Assembly (NCBI GenBank): GCA_003023565.1
Contig: PXSA01000040.1
Location: 1 to 64,000, forward strand
Origin: Halobacteriales archaeon QS_9_68_17
GTDB taxonomy: Archaea; Halobacteriota; Halobacteria; Halobacteriales; Natronoarchaeaceae
DNA: 64,000 nucleotides
Direction of reading: 5' to 3'
In this document: positions 40,376 through 48,841 of the stretch, piece by piece
Numbering within the stretch: the stretch's first letter is position 1
How the letters are laid out: the number at the start of each line of letters is the position of its first letter
The notes under the pieces: generated by a model
What the model saw: the letters and a program-made list of their open reading frames with translations, nothing else
What the model was told of the DNA's origin: nothing
Databases searched by the model: none
Translations under genes and position numbers: made by a program

Positions 40376-40524
40376 GTCCGCTTCGCGGACTGCGCTGTCG
40401 CCCGAAAATCGGAGGGTTGGGATCACGAGGATCTTCGGTTCTCGTACGACTCCTTGAGGGTGGGGCATTGCCCTGTCTTCCAGATAACGTTCACCTTTTT
40501 TACTCCACCACCGAAGAGGCGAGT

Positions 40525-41697
40525 ATGGAGCTATCCGACGAGCAACGCGCGGTCCGAGACGTGGTGCGGGAGTTCGCGGAGGAGGAGATCCGCCCGCTGG
40601 CGCGCGAAGCGGACGAGACGCAGTCGTTCCCCGAGGAAGCGTGGGACGGCCTCGCCGACCTCGATCTCACCGGCCTGACGGTTCCCGAGGAGTACGGCGG
40701 CTACGACGCCGACCGGCTGACCTACAGCGTGGTGAACGAGCAGGTCGCCTACGGCATGCTCTCGGTCGCCACCGCGCTCTCGGTCCACTGCCTCGCGACC
40801 TCCTGTATCGCGACGTTCGGGAGCGAGGACCAGAAGGCGCGCTGGCTGCCGGAGATGGTCGACGGCCGCCCGGTCGGCGCGTTCGCGCTCTCGGAACCCG
40901 AGGCCGGATCGAACCCGGCCGAGATGACCACCGAGGCTCGCAGAGAGGGCGACGAGTACGTCATCGACGGCGACAAGCAGTGGATCACGAACGGCGAGCG
41001 CGCGGGCGTCGTCATCGTCTTCGCCAAGACCGACCGCGACGACCCGAACAGCGTCACGCAGTTCCTCGTCCCGAAAGACGCCGCCGAGGAACCCTCGGCG
41101 AGCAGCCGGACTGCGTCCGGCGACGCCGACGGACCGCAGGTCGGCAAGAAGGAGGACAAACTCGGCCTGCGCGCCAGCGACACCACGTCGCTCAGCTTCG
41201 ACGGCGTGCGGATCCCCGTCGAGAACCGCCTGACTGAGGAGGGGAAGGGGATGAGCGCCGCTCTCTCGATCCTCACCGGCGGCCGGATCGGCATTGCATC
41301 GCAGGCCGTCGGTCTCGCCCAGTCGGCGCTCGACGAGGCGGTCGACTACGCCGGCGAGCGCGAGCAGTTCGGCAAGCCGGTCGGCGACATCCAGACGATC
41401 CGGCACAAACTCGCCGACATGGGGACGCAGGTGCGGGCGAGCCGCCTGCTGACGCGGGACGCCGCCGCCCGCGAGGACCGCGGCGACGACGTGCGCATGG
41501 CTGCGAGCATGGCGAAGTACTTCGCCAGCGAGGCCGCGATGGACGTGACCAACGAGGCGGTCCAGATCCACGGCGGCTACGGCTACGTCACCGAGGGCGA
41601 CGTCGAGCGGCTCTACCGCGACGCGAAGATCACCACTATCTACGAGGGCACCAGCGAGGTCCAGAAGACGGTGATCGCCCGCGAAATGCTGGAGTAG
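40525..41697 (+). CDS. acyl-CoA dehydrogenase
   Basis: 390 residues from MELSDEQRAVRDVVREFAEE; the longer track entry runs into the HTH remnant. FAD enzyme that oxidises acyl-CoA to enoyl-CoA in beta-oxidation or branched-chain amino acid breakdown. Motifs: 'AFALSEPEAGSNPAEMTTEA' and 'DKQWITNGERAGVVIVFAKT' (FAD/substrate), 'YAGEREQFGKPVGDIQTIRH', 'QIHGGYGYVTEGDVERLYRD', and the catalytic Glu in 'TIYEGTSEVQKTVIAREML'. The Glu position matches short/medium-chain members. A Ser-rich loop after 'VTQFLVPKD' is encoded by a palindrome pair. A T-rich element 'cttttttac' lies about 28 bases upstream. Confidence 0.94.
   Translation: MELSDEQRAVRDVVREFAEEEIRPLAREADETQSFPEEAWDGLADLDLTGLTVPEEYGGYDADRLTYSVVNEQVAYGMLSVATALSVHCLATSCIATFGSEDQKARWLPEMVDGRPVGAFALSEPEAGSNPAEMTTEARREGDEYVIDGDKQWITNGERAGVVIVFAKTDRDDPNSVTQFLVPKDAAEEPSASSRTASGDADGPQVGKKEDKLGLRASDTTSLSFDGVRIPVENRLTEEGKGMSAALSILTGGRIGIASQAVGLAQSALDEAVDYAGEREQFGKPVGDIQTIRHKLADMGTQVRASRLLTRDAAAREDRGDDVRMAASMAKYFASEAAMDVTNEAVQIHGGYGYVTEGDVERLYRDAKITTIYEGTSEVQKTVIAREMLE
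41083..41121. repeat. paired in-frame palindromes in the acyl-CoA dehydrogenase gene
   Basis: GCCGAGG-aac-CCTCGGC and, after 5 bases, GCCGGAC-tgc-GTCCGGC, both with perfect 7-bp arms and 3-base loops. They encode the extra loop 'EEPSASSRTASGDADG' where relatives usually have only a few residues. Confidence 0.8.
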
Positions 41698-41730
41698 TCG
41701 TCGCGGAGCCTCCGCCGAGCGTCGGTCGAC

Positions 41731-42396
41731 CTACTCCGAGACGGGCGACTCGTCGGGGTCGACCGGACCCGTACCGATCCCGTCGGCCGCGTCCGACTTC
41801 TCGTCGACCGATGCAGAGGCGTCGTTCGTCGGGGTCGTCTCGTCGCCGTTCGACTCCGGATCGTCGTCTCCCCCGTCCGACTCGTCGCCGCCGACCGGAC
41901 TGGCGGGGACGCCGACCATCGTCTCGCCCGGGTCGACGTCGTCGACGACGACCGCGCCCGCACCGACCGCCGCCCCCTCCCCGACGGTGATGTCGCCGAC
42001 GAGCGTCGCGTTCGCCCCCATGACGACCTCGTCCTCGACGGTCGGGTGGCGCTTCACCGGCCGTGGGTCGTTCCCGCCGAGCGTACAGCCGTGATGCATG
42101 TGCACGTCGTCGCCGACCTCGGCGGTCTCGCCGATGACGACGCCCGCCCCGTGGTCGATGAACAGGCGGCGACCGATCTGGGCGGCCGGGTGGATCTCGA
42201 TCCCCGTGAGAAAGCGGCTGAACTGCGAAAGGAGACGCGCCGTCAGGCGGAACCCGCGGTTCCACAGCGCGTGGGCGATCCGGTGGAACCACACCGCGTG
42301 CAGGCCGGCGTAACACAGCGCAACCTCCAGTTTGCTCTTTGCGGCGGGATCGCGCTCAAGCGCGGCGCGCACGTCCTCGCGAGGGCCTTCAAGCAT
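41731..42396 (-). CDS. cysE: serine O-acetyltransferase
   Basis: 221 residues. Makes O-acetylserine from serine and acetyl-CoA for cysteine synthesis. The N-terminal helical part is short (MLEGPREDVRAALERDPAAK, 'WFHRIAHALWNRGFRLTARL'), then the hexapeptide left-handed beta-helix: 'TGIEIHPAAQIGRRLFIDHG', 'GVVIGETAEVGDDVHMHHGC', 'TLGGNDPRPVKRHPTVEDEV', 'GETMVGVPASPVGG'. Catalytic His/Asp in 'FIDHGAGVVIGE' are intact. The last 50 residues are a low-complexity acidic tail that is absent in most CysE. Converges with the acyl-CoA dehydrogenase gene. Confidence 0.94.
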   Translation of the reverse strand: MLEGPREDVRAALERDPAAKSKLEVALCYAGLHAVWFHRIAHALWNRGFRLTARLLSQFSRFLTGIEIHPAAQIGRRLFIDHGAGVVIGETAEVGDDVHMHHGCTLGGNDPRPVKRHPTVEDEVVMGANATLVGDITVGEGAAVGAGAVVVDDVDPGETMVGVPASPVGGDESDGGDDDPESNGDETTPTNDASASVDEKSDAADGIGTGPVDPDESPVSE

Positions 42397-42630
42397 GTCG
42401 CGTCACCCGTCGGGACGACGGCGGTCGGACGCGCGCGGCGGCCGCTTCCCGACCCGACGGGCGGCACCCACAGCGACACCGGGTCCGGCGAGCGCGCTCG
42501 CGGTCGACGGCGGTGCCGACGGTGTGGCTGTGAGACGCCATACGTACGGATCGGCCGCTCGGACCCAAAACCCGTTCGGTTCGTCCTGTCGACCGCAGTG
42601 CATTTGCGCCGGCGGCGCGTACGGCCGGGC

Positions 42631-43158
42631 GTGCCATACGAGGAGTACGACGCCGTCGTGTACGACCTGGACGGAACCCTCGTCGACCTCGTCGTCGACT
42701 GGGGCGCGGTCGCCGCCGACGTGGAGACGGTGTACGAGGACGCGAGCGTCGATCCCGCCGGCCGGAGCCTGTGGGACCTGTTAGCGGAAGCGCGCGACCA
42801 CGGCCTGTTCGACGACGTGAACGCGGCGATCGCCGCACACGAGTGCGAGGGCGCGCGGCGGTCGCGTCGCCTGCCGCTCGCGGACGAACTGTCGTCGCTC
42901 GACCGGCCGGCGGCGGTCTGCTCGCTCAACTGCGCCGAGGCCTGCACCGTCGCGCTGGCGGAGCACGGCTTATCCGAGTTCGTCGAGGCGGTCGTCGGCC
43001 GCGACACCGTCGAGACGTGGAAGCCCGACCCGGAGTCGCTGCTGGCCGCCGTCGAAGCGACCGGCGTCGATCCGTCTCGGGCGGTGTTCGTCGGCGACTC
43101 CGAGCGCGACGCGCGGGCGGCCGAACGCGCGGGCGTTGACTTCGTCTACGTGGACTGA
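42631..43158 (+). CDS. HAD superfamily hydrolase (phosphoglycolate phosphatase-like)
   Basis: 175 residues from GTG 42631 (VPYEEYDAVVYDLDGTLVDL). HAD motif I 'VVYDLDGTLVD' holds the Asp nucleophile; motif II Ser in 'AAVCSLNCAEACTVALA'; motif III Lys in 'VETWKPDPESLLAAVEA'; motif IV 'AVFVGDSERDARAAERAG'. The small helical cap fits the phosphoglycolate phosphatase/pyrophosphatase branch. Substrate is not predictable. The 5' extension in the ORF track passes through non-coding sequence. 42397-42630 holds no other gene. Confidence 0.88.
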   Translation: MPYEEYDAVVYDLDGTLVDLVVDWGAVAADVETVYEDASVDPAGRSLWDLLAEARDHGLFDDVNAAIAAHECEGARRSRRLPLADELSSLDRPAAVCSLNCAEACTVALAEHGLSEFVEAVVGRDTVETWKPDPESLLAAVEATGVDPSRAVFVGDSERDARAAERAGVDFVYVD

Positions 43159-43412
43159 ACGCGGCGGCGCTCCCGGAGGAAGATACCGACGCCGGTCACG
43201 AGCCAGACGAGCGCGCCGACTCGGACCGCGAACCCCGCGCGGGCGGCCCACGTGGGGAGCGTGGCGAACAGCGACAGGACCACCACCAGCGGGACGCCAG
43301 CGAGGATGGTCGTCACGAAGGTGAGCTGCATCACTCGCGCGTAGTCGACCTCGTCTGGGGGCGTCCCGTGGGCCGCGTCCTCGGCGTCCCCGGAGTCGAC
43401 GCGTTCGGGCAC
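43146..43412 (-). CDS. small membrane protein, DUF5822-like
   Basis: 88 residues, starting MPERVDSGDAEDAAHGTPPD. Two hydrophobic helices ('VMQLTFVTTILAGVPLVVVL' and 'VRVGALVWLVTGVGIFLRER') joined by 'FATLPTWAARAGFA'. I recall this pattern (VDYxxVMQxTFV...LPTWxxRAxFAVRVGALVW) from haloarchaeal proteins annotated as DUF5822. Function unknown. It overlaps the 3' end of the HAD gene by 13 bases in convergent orientation. Confidence 0.75.
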   Translation of the reverse strand: MPERVDSGDAEDAAHGTPPDEVDYARVMQLTFVTTILAGVPLVVVLSLFATLPTWAARAGFAVRVGALVWLVTGVGIFLRERRRVQST

Positions 43413-43464
43413 GGGTAGTGGCTAGGAGCGCGCGGTGTAATGCGTGGCGGTTCGGCGCGGCGGT

Positions 43465-43698
43465 TCACAGCATCGGCCGGGCGAGGATGTACAGGCCGAC
43501 CGCGACGGCGGCCGCGCCGAAGGCGCGGACGACGCGGGCGTATCTCGCCGGCGGGTTCCAGCCCTGCCCGTACTGGCCGGGGTCTCTCGGACCGCGGCCG
43601 ACCGTCTGCAGTCGGAGGAACGCGCCGGGGAACCCTATCAGGAACAGTCCGAGACCGATCGACAACGCGATCGCGAGGAGTTCGCGGAGGCCGTACAT
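43465..43698 (-). CDS. small membrane protein of unknown function
   Basis: 77 residues from MYGLRELLAIALSIGLGLFL. Two helices flank a polar loop with 'QTVGRGPRDPGQYGQGWNPP'. The start at 43698 is chosen over 43722 because the conserved-looking helix begins there. It is a haloarchaeal-type small membrane protein that I do not recognise. Divergent from panB with 99 bases between. Confidence 0.65.
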   Translation of the reverse strand: MYGLRELLAIALSIGLGLFLIGFPGAFLRLQTVGRGPRDPGQYGQGWNPPARYARVVRAFGAAAVAVGLYILARPML

Positions 43699-43765
43699 AT
43701 CGGAGCGCTCGCACGCCCCCACCGAAAAGGTACCTACGGCGGACGGTCACGGCCGAAGACGCTGT

Positions 43766-43774
43766 CCTTTTATC
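43766..43774 (+). promoter_or_regulatory. TATA-like element of panB
   Basis: 'cctttttat'-type AT-rich stretch (ctttTATC) 24-32 bases upstream of the panB ATG. Confidence 0.45.
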
Positions 43775-43797
43775 GTGAGGAAAGCGAAGGGTCGCGT

Positions 43798-44610
43798 ATG
43801 CCAACCGTTCCGGAGGTCCGTGAGCAGGCCGGGTCGGAGCCGATCACGATGATCACCGCGTACGACGCGCCCACGGCGTCGCTGGTCGACCGGGCGGACA
43901 TCGACGTCGTTCTCGTGGGAGACAGCATGGGCAACGTCTCGCTGGGCTACGAGTCGACGCTCCCGGTCACGGTCGAGGAGATGGCGAGCAGGACCGGGGC
44001 GGTCGTCCGCGGCACGGACGAGGCGCTCGTCGTCGCCGACATGCCCTTCCTCTCCGTCGGGGTGAGCCGCGAACGGAGCGTCGAGAACGCCGGCCGGATG
44101 GTCAAAGAGGAGGGCGCGGACGCGGTGAAACTGGAGTGTGGTTCTCACACCGTCGACCTCACCGAGCGCCTCGTCCGGCTCGGCGTTCCGGTGATGGCTC
44201 ACCTCGGCCTGACGCCCCAGCAGGTCAATCAGCTCGGCGGGTTCACGCGACAGGGGACCAGCGACGACGCCGCGCGGGAGATCATCGACCTGGCGGTCGA
44301 GCACGAGGAGGCGGGCGCGTTCTCGCTCGTCCTCGAACACGTCCCGTCGAACCTGGCCGCGGCGGTCACCGACGCCATCGACATCCCCACCATCGGCATC
44401 GGCGCGGGCCCGGAGACGGACGGGCAGGTGCTCGTGTTCAACGACGTGGTCGGTCTCAGCGAGCGTGCGCCGCCGTTCGCGGAGCAGTTCGGCGACGTTC
44501 GGAGCGAGATCGAGGGCGCGGTCGGCGACTACGCGGAGGCGGTGCGCTCCGGCGAGTACCCCGCCGAGGAGCACAGCCACGAGACGGAGTACGACGACCT
44601 CGGGTACTGA
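43798..44610 (+). CDS. panB: 3-methyl-2-oxobutanoate hydroxymethyltransferase
   Basis: 270 residues. PanB adds a hydroxymethyl group from methylene-pterin to ketoisovalerate, giving ketopantoate for coenzyme A synthesis. Motifs: 'ITMITAYDAPTASLVDRADI', 'VLVGDSMGNVSLGYESTLPV' (Mg2+ and substrate site), 'VVADMPFLSVGVS', the Lys/Glu of 'DAVKLECG', 'HLGLTPQQVNQLGGF', and catalytic Glu in 'FSLVLEHVPSNLAAAVTDAI'. Length is normal. The acidic tail is a haloarchaeal feature. Many archaea use PanB in this way together with pantoate kinase. Confidence 0.95.
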   Translation: MPTVPEVREQAGSEPITMITAYDAPTASLVDRADIDVVLVGDSMGNVSLGYESTLPVTVEEMASRTGAVVRGTDEALVVADMPFLSVGVSRERSVENAGRMVKEEGADAVKLECGSHTVDLTERLVRLGVPVMAHLGLTPQQVNQLGGFTRQGTSDDAAREIIDLAVEHEEAGAFSLVLEHVPSNLAAAVTDAIDIPTIGIGAGPETDGQVLVFNDVVGLSERAPPFAEQFGDVRSEIEGAVGDYAEAVRSGEYPAEEHSHETEYDDLGY

Positions 44611-44617
44611 GCCCCGG

Positions 44618-45391
44618 CTACTCCAGTCCGCTCAGGAAGTTCCCGACCGCCGCGTTGAACGACCCCGGCCGCTCCAGCATCGCGAGGTGCGCGGCGTCGT
44701 CGATGACCGCGAGCGCCGCGTCCGGCAGTTCGTCCGCGAGGTACTCGTGGAACCACGGCGGCGTCAGGCGGTCGTTCTCGCCGACGGCGGCGAGGGCCGG
44801 CACGGCTATCTCGCCGACCCGGTCCCGGACGTCGAACCCGTGGCAGGTCCGGAAGTCCCGCGCCGTCACCTCCCGGCCGCACTCGCGCATGGCGGCCTCG
44901 GAGAGTTCCACGAGGTCGTCGTCCGGGTCGTCGAACAGCGTCCCGGGCTCGTGGAGGAACTCGACCGCGCGGTCGAAGTCGTCCGCGAGCCAGCCGAGCA
45001 GGTCCTCGTTGACGGAGAGCCGCGCGCCCGTGCCCGCGAGGACGAGCGCCTCGGGGTCGAAGTCGCGCTCCAGCGCGACGTGCATGACGACGGCTCCGCC
45101 GAGCGAGTTGCCGACGAGGACCGCCGCGTCGGTCGCCTCCGCGACCGCGATCACGTCGTCCGCGTACGCGGAGAGGGTGCTGTACCCCTCCTCCGCGTCG
45201 ATGTCGTCGGAGTCGCCGTGGCCGGAGAGGTCCATCGCGACGACCGGGCGGTCGTCCGCCAGACGGAACTGCGACTTCCAGACCCCTTTGTTGCCGCCGC
45301 TGCCGTGGACACACAGGAGCGGCGCGCCGTCGCCGCCCCTGTCGGAGCGCCGGTAGGCCGTCTCGCGGCCCCGGTGCGTGACGGTTTCCAT
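44618..45391 (-). CDS. alpha/beta hydrolase
   Basis: 257 residues. Classic fold with the oxyanion motif 'LLCVHGSGGNKGVWKSQFRL', strand 'PVVAMDLSGHGDSDDIDAEE', nucleophile elbow 'AVLVGNSLGGAVVMHVALER' (Ser), acid 'PALAAVGENDRLTPPWFHEY' (Asp) and His in 'AVIDDAAHLAMLERP'. The triad is complete, so it should be an active esterase, lipase or related enzyme. Substrate unknown. It converges with panB, the ends 7 bases apart. Confidence 0.9.
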   Translation of the reverse strand: METVTHRGRETAYRRSDRGGDGAPLLCVHGSGGNKGVWKSQFRLADDRPVVAMDLSGHGDSDDIDAEEGYSTLSAYADDVIAVAEATDAAVLVGNSLGGAVVMHVALERDFDPEALVLAGTGARLSVNEDLLGWLADDFDRAVEFLHEPGTLFDDPDDDLVELSEAAMRECGREVTARDFRTCHGFDVRDRVGEIAVPALAAVGENDRLTPPWFHEYLADELPDAALAVIDDAAHLAMLERPGSFNAAVGNFLSGLE

Positions 45392-45510
45392 ACCGTCGGT
45401 TCGGCGGGAAACCCCTTAAAACTCGACGCGCCCGTCGGTATCGATCGCTGTGAACCGCAATTCATCCGGAACGCCTTCTGGCCGTTGCGTGTGGGGATCG
45501 TCAACGAAAA

Positions 45511-45520
45511 GTATAAATAC
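45511..45520 (+). promoter_or_regulatory. TATA box of the Hsp20-like/cdc48 operon
   Basis: 'gtataaatac' is a near-ideal archaeal TATA box. It lies 28-37 bases from the ATG at 45548, leaving room for a very short leader with a hairpin. Confidence 0.7.
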
Positions 45521-45528
45521 TATTGGAG

Positions 45529-45543
45529 CTAACTTCGGGTTAG
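45529..45543. promoter_or_regulatory. hairpin just before the Hsp20-like gene
   Basis: CTAAC-ttcgg-GTTAG, a perfect inverted repeat with a TTCGG loop, ending 4 bases before the ATG. It could be a DNA operator downstream of the TATA box or a 5' mRNA hairpin. Confidence 0.5.
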
Positions 45544-45547
45544 TCAC

Positions 45548-45802
45548 ATGAACATCGACCAGTTCGCGGAGGAGGACGGGCGGGTCGTCCGCGAGTACGG
45601 CTACGGCGACGACGTAGTGATCGCGGCCGACCTCGGTCCGTCGGTTGCCGACGCCGACGTCGACGTGCTGGCGGACACGGCTATCGTCGTCACCGGCGCG
45701 GGCGAGGACGAACCGCGGATCGAACTCGATCTCCCGGAGGGGGACGCGGAAGTGTTTATCAAAAACGGCGTCCTCACTATCGAACTGAAGGAGGAAGCAT
45801 GA
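45548..45802 (+). CDS. Hsp20-like small protein (DUF7127-like), coupled to Cdc48
   Basis: 84 residues from [20 protein letters not shown]. It has a short beta-sandwich with the alpha-crystallin-like ending '[18 protein letters not shown]' ('NGVLTI' motif), but lacks the long N-terminal arm of true small heat-shock proteins. Haloarchaeal versions are annotated as DUF7127, as I recall. The stop overlaps the Cdc48 ATG by 4 bases (ATGA), so it is translated with Cdc48 and may be an adaptor or chaperone for that unfoldase. Inference from coupling only. Confidence 0.82.
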   Translation: MNIDQFAEEDGRVVREYGYGDDVVIAADLGPSVADADVDVLADTAIVVTGAGEDEPRIELDLPEGDAEVFIKNGVLTIELKEEA

Positions 45803-48063
45803 AGCTCACTGTCAAACCACTCAAACAGAAGGACGCGGGGCGGGGACTGGCGGCCATCGACCGGGCTACGATGCAGGAGCTCGGTCTCGAAAACGGCGAC
45901 TACATCCTCATCGGGGCCGGCGAGGACCGCGCGGTCGCGCGGGTCTGGCCGGGCTACCCGGAGGACGAGGGCAAGGGCATCGTCCGCATCGACGGGCGTC
46001 TCCGTCAGGAGGCGGACGTCGGCATCGACGACCGCGTGGCCGTCGAGACGGCGGACGTCAGCCCGGCGACCAGCGTGACGGTCGCGCTCCCCCAGAACCT
46101 CCGTATCCGGGGCAACATCGGCCCTCTCGTCCGCGATAAGCTCTCCGGACAGGCCGTCACCGAGGGCCAGACGGTGCCGTTCCCGCTCTCGTTCGGCCCC
46201 ATGTCCAGCAGCGGGCAGTCCGTCCCGCTGAAGATCGCGTCGACCGAGCCCGGCGGCACGGTCGTCATTACTGACTCCACCGACATCCAGATCAGCGAGA
46301 AGCCCGCCGAGCAGATCTCCGGCGCGGCGGCGGGTGCCGGCGGCGGCGACACCCCCAGCGTCACCTACGAGGACATCGGCGGCCTCGACGACGAGCTGGA
46401 ACAGGTCCGCGAGATGATCGAGTTGCCGATGCGCCACCCCGAGCTGTTCCAGCAGCTCGGCATCGAGCCGCCGAAGGGCGTCCTCCTACACGGCCCGCCG
46501 GGCACCGGGAAGACGCTCATGGCGAAGGCCGTCGCCAACGAGATCGACGCCCACTTCGACACCATCTCCGGCCCGGAGATCATGTCGAAGTACTACGGCG
46601 AGAGCGAGGAGCAGCTCCGCGAGGTGTTCGAGGAGGCCGAGGACAACGCCCCCGCGATCATCTTCATCGACGAGCTCGACTCCATCGCCCCCAAGCGCGA
46701 GGAGGCGGGCGGCGACGTCGAACGGCGCGTCGTCGCGCAGCTGCTCAGCCTGATGGACGGTCTCGACGAGCGCGGCGAGATCATCGTCATCGGCGCGACG
46801 AACCGGGTCGACGCCATCGACCCCGCGCTCCGCCGCGGCGGTCGCTTCGACCGCGAGATCGAGATCGGCGTCCCCGACAAGGAGGGCCGCCGCGAGATCC
46901 TGCAGGTCCACACGCGCGGCATGCCGCTGGTCGACGGCATCGACCTCGAGCAGTACGCCGAGAACACCCACGGCTTCGTCGGCGCGGACCTCGAGTCACT
47001 GACGAAGGAAACCGCGATGAACGCGCTCCGGCGCATCCGCCCGGAACTCGACCTCGAGTCCGAGCAGATCGACGCCGACGTCCTCGACGAGCTACAGGTC
47101 ACGCAGGAGGACTTCCGCGAGGCGCTGAAGGGGATCGAACCCTCGGCCCTGCGCGAGGTGTTCGTCGAGGTCCCCGACGTCACGTGGGAGCAGGTCGGCG
47201 GACTGGAAGACACCAAGGAACGCCTCCGTGAGACCGTCCAGTGGCCGCTCGACTATCCCGAGGTGTTCGAGCAGATGGACATAGAGGCCGCGAAGGGCGT
47301 GCTGATGTACGGCCCCCCGGGCACCGGGAAGACGCTCATGGCGAAGGCCGTCGCCAACGAGAGCCAGAGCAACTTCATCTCCATCAAGGGTCCCGAACTG
47401 CTGAACAAGTTCGTCGGCGAGTCCGAGAAGGGCGTCCGCGACATCTTCAGCAAGGCCCGCGAGAACGCCCCCACGGTGGTGTTCTTCGACGAGATCGACT
47501 CCATCGCGGGCGAGCGCGGCCGCGGTACCGGCGGCGGCAGCGAGGTCGGCGAGCGCGTCGTCTCGCAACTGCTGACCGAACTCGACGGCCTCGAAGAACT
47601 GGAGGACGTGGTCGTCATCGCGACGACCAACCGCCCGGACCTCATCGACAACGCCCTGCTCCGGCCGGGTCGCCTGGACCGGCACGTCCACGTGCCCGTC
47701 CCCGACGAGGAGGCGCGCGAGAAGATCTTCGAGGTCCACACCCGGAGCAAGCCCCTGGCCGACGACGTCGACCTGGAGTGGCTCGCCGGCGAAACCGAGG
47801 GCTTCGTCGGGGCCGACATCGAAGCGCTCGTCCGCGAGGCCTCGATGACGGCGTCCCGCGAGTTCATCAACTCGGTCGACCCGGACGAGGTCGGCGACAG
47901 CGTCGGGAACGTCCGGGTCAGTCGCGAGCACTTCGAACAGGCGCTCGACGAGGTAACTCCCAGCGTCACCGAGGAGATCCGCGAGCAGTACGAGGAGATC
48001 GAAGAGCAGTTCGACCGGACCGAGGTCGAACCCGAGGAACAGGTCAGCCGGACGTTCCAGTAA
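45799..48063 (+). CDS. Cdc48/VAT-type AAA+ ATPase
   Basis: 754 residues. Unfoldase that pulls proteins apart for the proteasome or for complex remodelling. N-terminal double-psi barrel part ('[20 protein letters not shown]', '[20 protein letters not shown]'), then two AAA domains. D1: Walker A GPPGTGKT at about 231, Walker B '[11 protein letters not shown]', '[20 protein letters not shown]'. D2: Walker A at about 504, '[11 protein letters not shown]', '[19 protein letters not shown]'. Both sites look active. It lacks the HbYX end (ends EEQVSRTFQ), so docking to the 20S core may use other contacts. In an operon with the Hsp20-like gene. Confidence 0.95.
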   Translation: MKLTVKPLKQKDAGRGLAAIDRATMQELGLENGDYILIGAGEDRAVARVWPGYPEDEGKGIVRIDGRLRQEADVGIDDRVAVETADVSPATSVTVALPQNLRIRGNIGPLVRDKLSGQAVTEGQTVPFPLSFGPMSSSGQSVPLKIASTEPGGTVVITDSTDIQISEKPAEQISGAAAGAGGGDTPSVTYEDIGGLDDELEQVREMIELPMRHPELFQQLGIEPPKGVLLHGPPGTGKTLMAKAVANEIDAHFDTISGPEIMSKYYGESEEQLREVFEEAEDNAPAIIFIDELDSIAPKREEAGGDVERRVVAQLLSLMDGLDERGEIIVIGATNRVDAIDPALRRGGRFDREIEIGVPDKEGRREILQVHTRGMPLVDGIDLEQYAENTHGFVGADLESLTKETAMNALRRIRPELDLESEQIDADVLDELQVTQEDFREALKGIEPSALREVFVEVPDVTWEQVGGLEDTKERLRETVQWPLDYPEVFEQMDIEAAKGVLMYGPPGTGKTLMAKAVANESQSNFISIKGPELLNKFVGESEKGVRDIFSKARENAPTVVFFDEIDSIAGERGRGTGGGSEVGERVVSQLLTELDGLEELEDVVVIATTNRPDLIDNALLRPGRLDRHVHVPVPDEEAREKIFEVHTRSKPLADDVDLEWLAGETEGFVGADIEALVREASMTASREFINSVDPDEVGDSVGNVRVSREHFEQALDEVTPSVTEEIREQYEEIEEQFDRTEVEPEEQVSRTFQ

Positions 48064-48104
48064 GACGGGCGGCGACCGTCGTCACACCGTTTTACCCTCC
48101 CGCT

Positions 48105-48112
48105 CCTTTTTT
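48105..48112 (+). terminator. T-rich termination site after cdc48
   Basis: 'cctttttt' follows a second T-run ('cgtttta') 40-50 bases after the cdc48 stop. Archaeal termination occurs at T-stretches without hairpins. It also lies 26 bases before the next start and may serve as promoter element, so both readings are possible. Confidence 0.4.
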
Positions 48113-48137
48113 GAGTCTCCGATACAGAGCATAGAAC

Positions 48138-48614
48138 ATGGCCAGTTCGACCACCAACACCCTCCTGAAAGCCCTCGGCGCGGCAGTCCTCGTGATGGTC
48201 CTCCTGAGCGTCGTGGGGACCATCGTCTCCATCGTGATGGGCGTCGTCGCCACCGTCGTCTCGCTGGTCCTGTCGTTGCTGGTTCTCGGCGTCGTCGCGT
48301 GGGCCGTTCTCGGCCTGGTCTCCTTTCTCGGTGATGACTCCACCGCGGCGACCGGACGCCGCGGGAAGCCGTGGGACGACGCGGTGACCGAGAGCCGGGG
48401 ATGGCGCAAGCACCTCCCCGGCGGCGGGGACACGACCGGGACCCGACGCGACGACCCCGCGGACCGACTTCGCGAGCGGTACGTCGCCGGCGAGATCGAC
48501 GAGGCCGAGTTCGAACGGCGCATGGACCGACTGCTGGATCGCGACTCGACCGACAGAACGGGCGGACGGAACGGGACCGGTCGGAGCAGCCGCGACCGGA
48601 ACTGGGAGCGGTAA
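48138..48614 (+). CDS. SHOCT domain membrane protein
   Basis: 158 residues. Two membrane helices ('ALGAAVLVMVLLSVVGTIVS' and 'VLSLLVLGVVAWAVLGLVSF'), a polar region, then the SHOCT motif 'DPADRLRERYVAGEIDEAEF' with 'ERRMDRLL'. SHOCT is a short C-terminal helix-hairpin found in many membrane proteins, without known enzymatic role. The tail is Arg/Gly-rich. Function unknown; it may be a regulator of membrane complexes. Confidence 0.82.
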   Translation: MASSTTNTLLKALGAAVLVMVLLSVVGTIVSIVMGVVATVVSLVLSLLVLGVVAWAVLGLVSFLGDDSTAATGRRGKPWDDAVTESRGWRKHLPGGGDTTGTRRDDPADRLRERYVAGEIDEAEFERRMDRLLDRDSTDRTGGRNGTGRSSRDRNWER

Positions 48615-48637
48615 CCGTCGCCCGGAGCAGCCGCGAC

Positions 48638-48841
48638 CTCCAGGTCCGAGAGGATCCCTTCGGCGTGATCCTCCGGTGAGACGCCCTCGTGCGCGCGTCG
48701 TATCGCTCCGTCCGGCCCGATGACGTACGTGTTCCGGAACACGCCGTCGAAGGCGTCGCCGAACGTCTGCTTCTCGCCGTCTGAGTCGTACGGCGTCGCC
48801 ACCTCGCCGAACTCGTCCGAGAGGGGGGTGTACGGGATCTT
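48638..48841 (-). pseudogene. peroxiredoxin (AhpC/TSA) C-terminal fragment
   Basis: A minus frame inside a longer shadow ORF reads KIPYTPLSDEFGEVATPYDS, 'DGEKQTFGDAFDGVFRNTYV', 'IGPDGAIRRAHEGVSPEDHA', 'EGILSDLE'. This is the C-terminal half of thiol-specific antioxidant peroxiredoxins ('LSDEFGEV...YGV...RxTYVIGPDGxI'). The half with the peroxidatic Cys is missing, and no stop follows at the normal end, so both sides are lost. It begins exactly at the end of the GINS gene stop codon. A clear gene relic. Confidence 0.65.
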
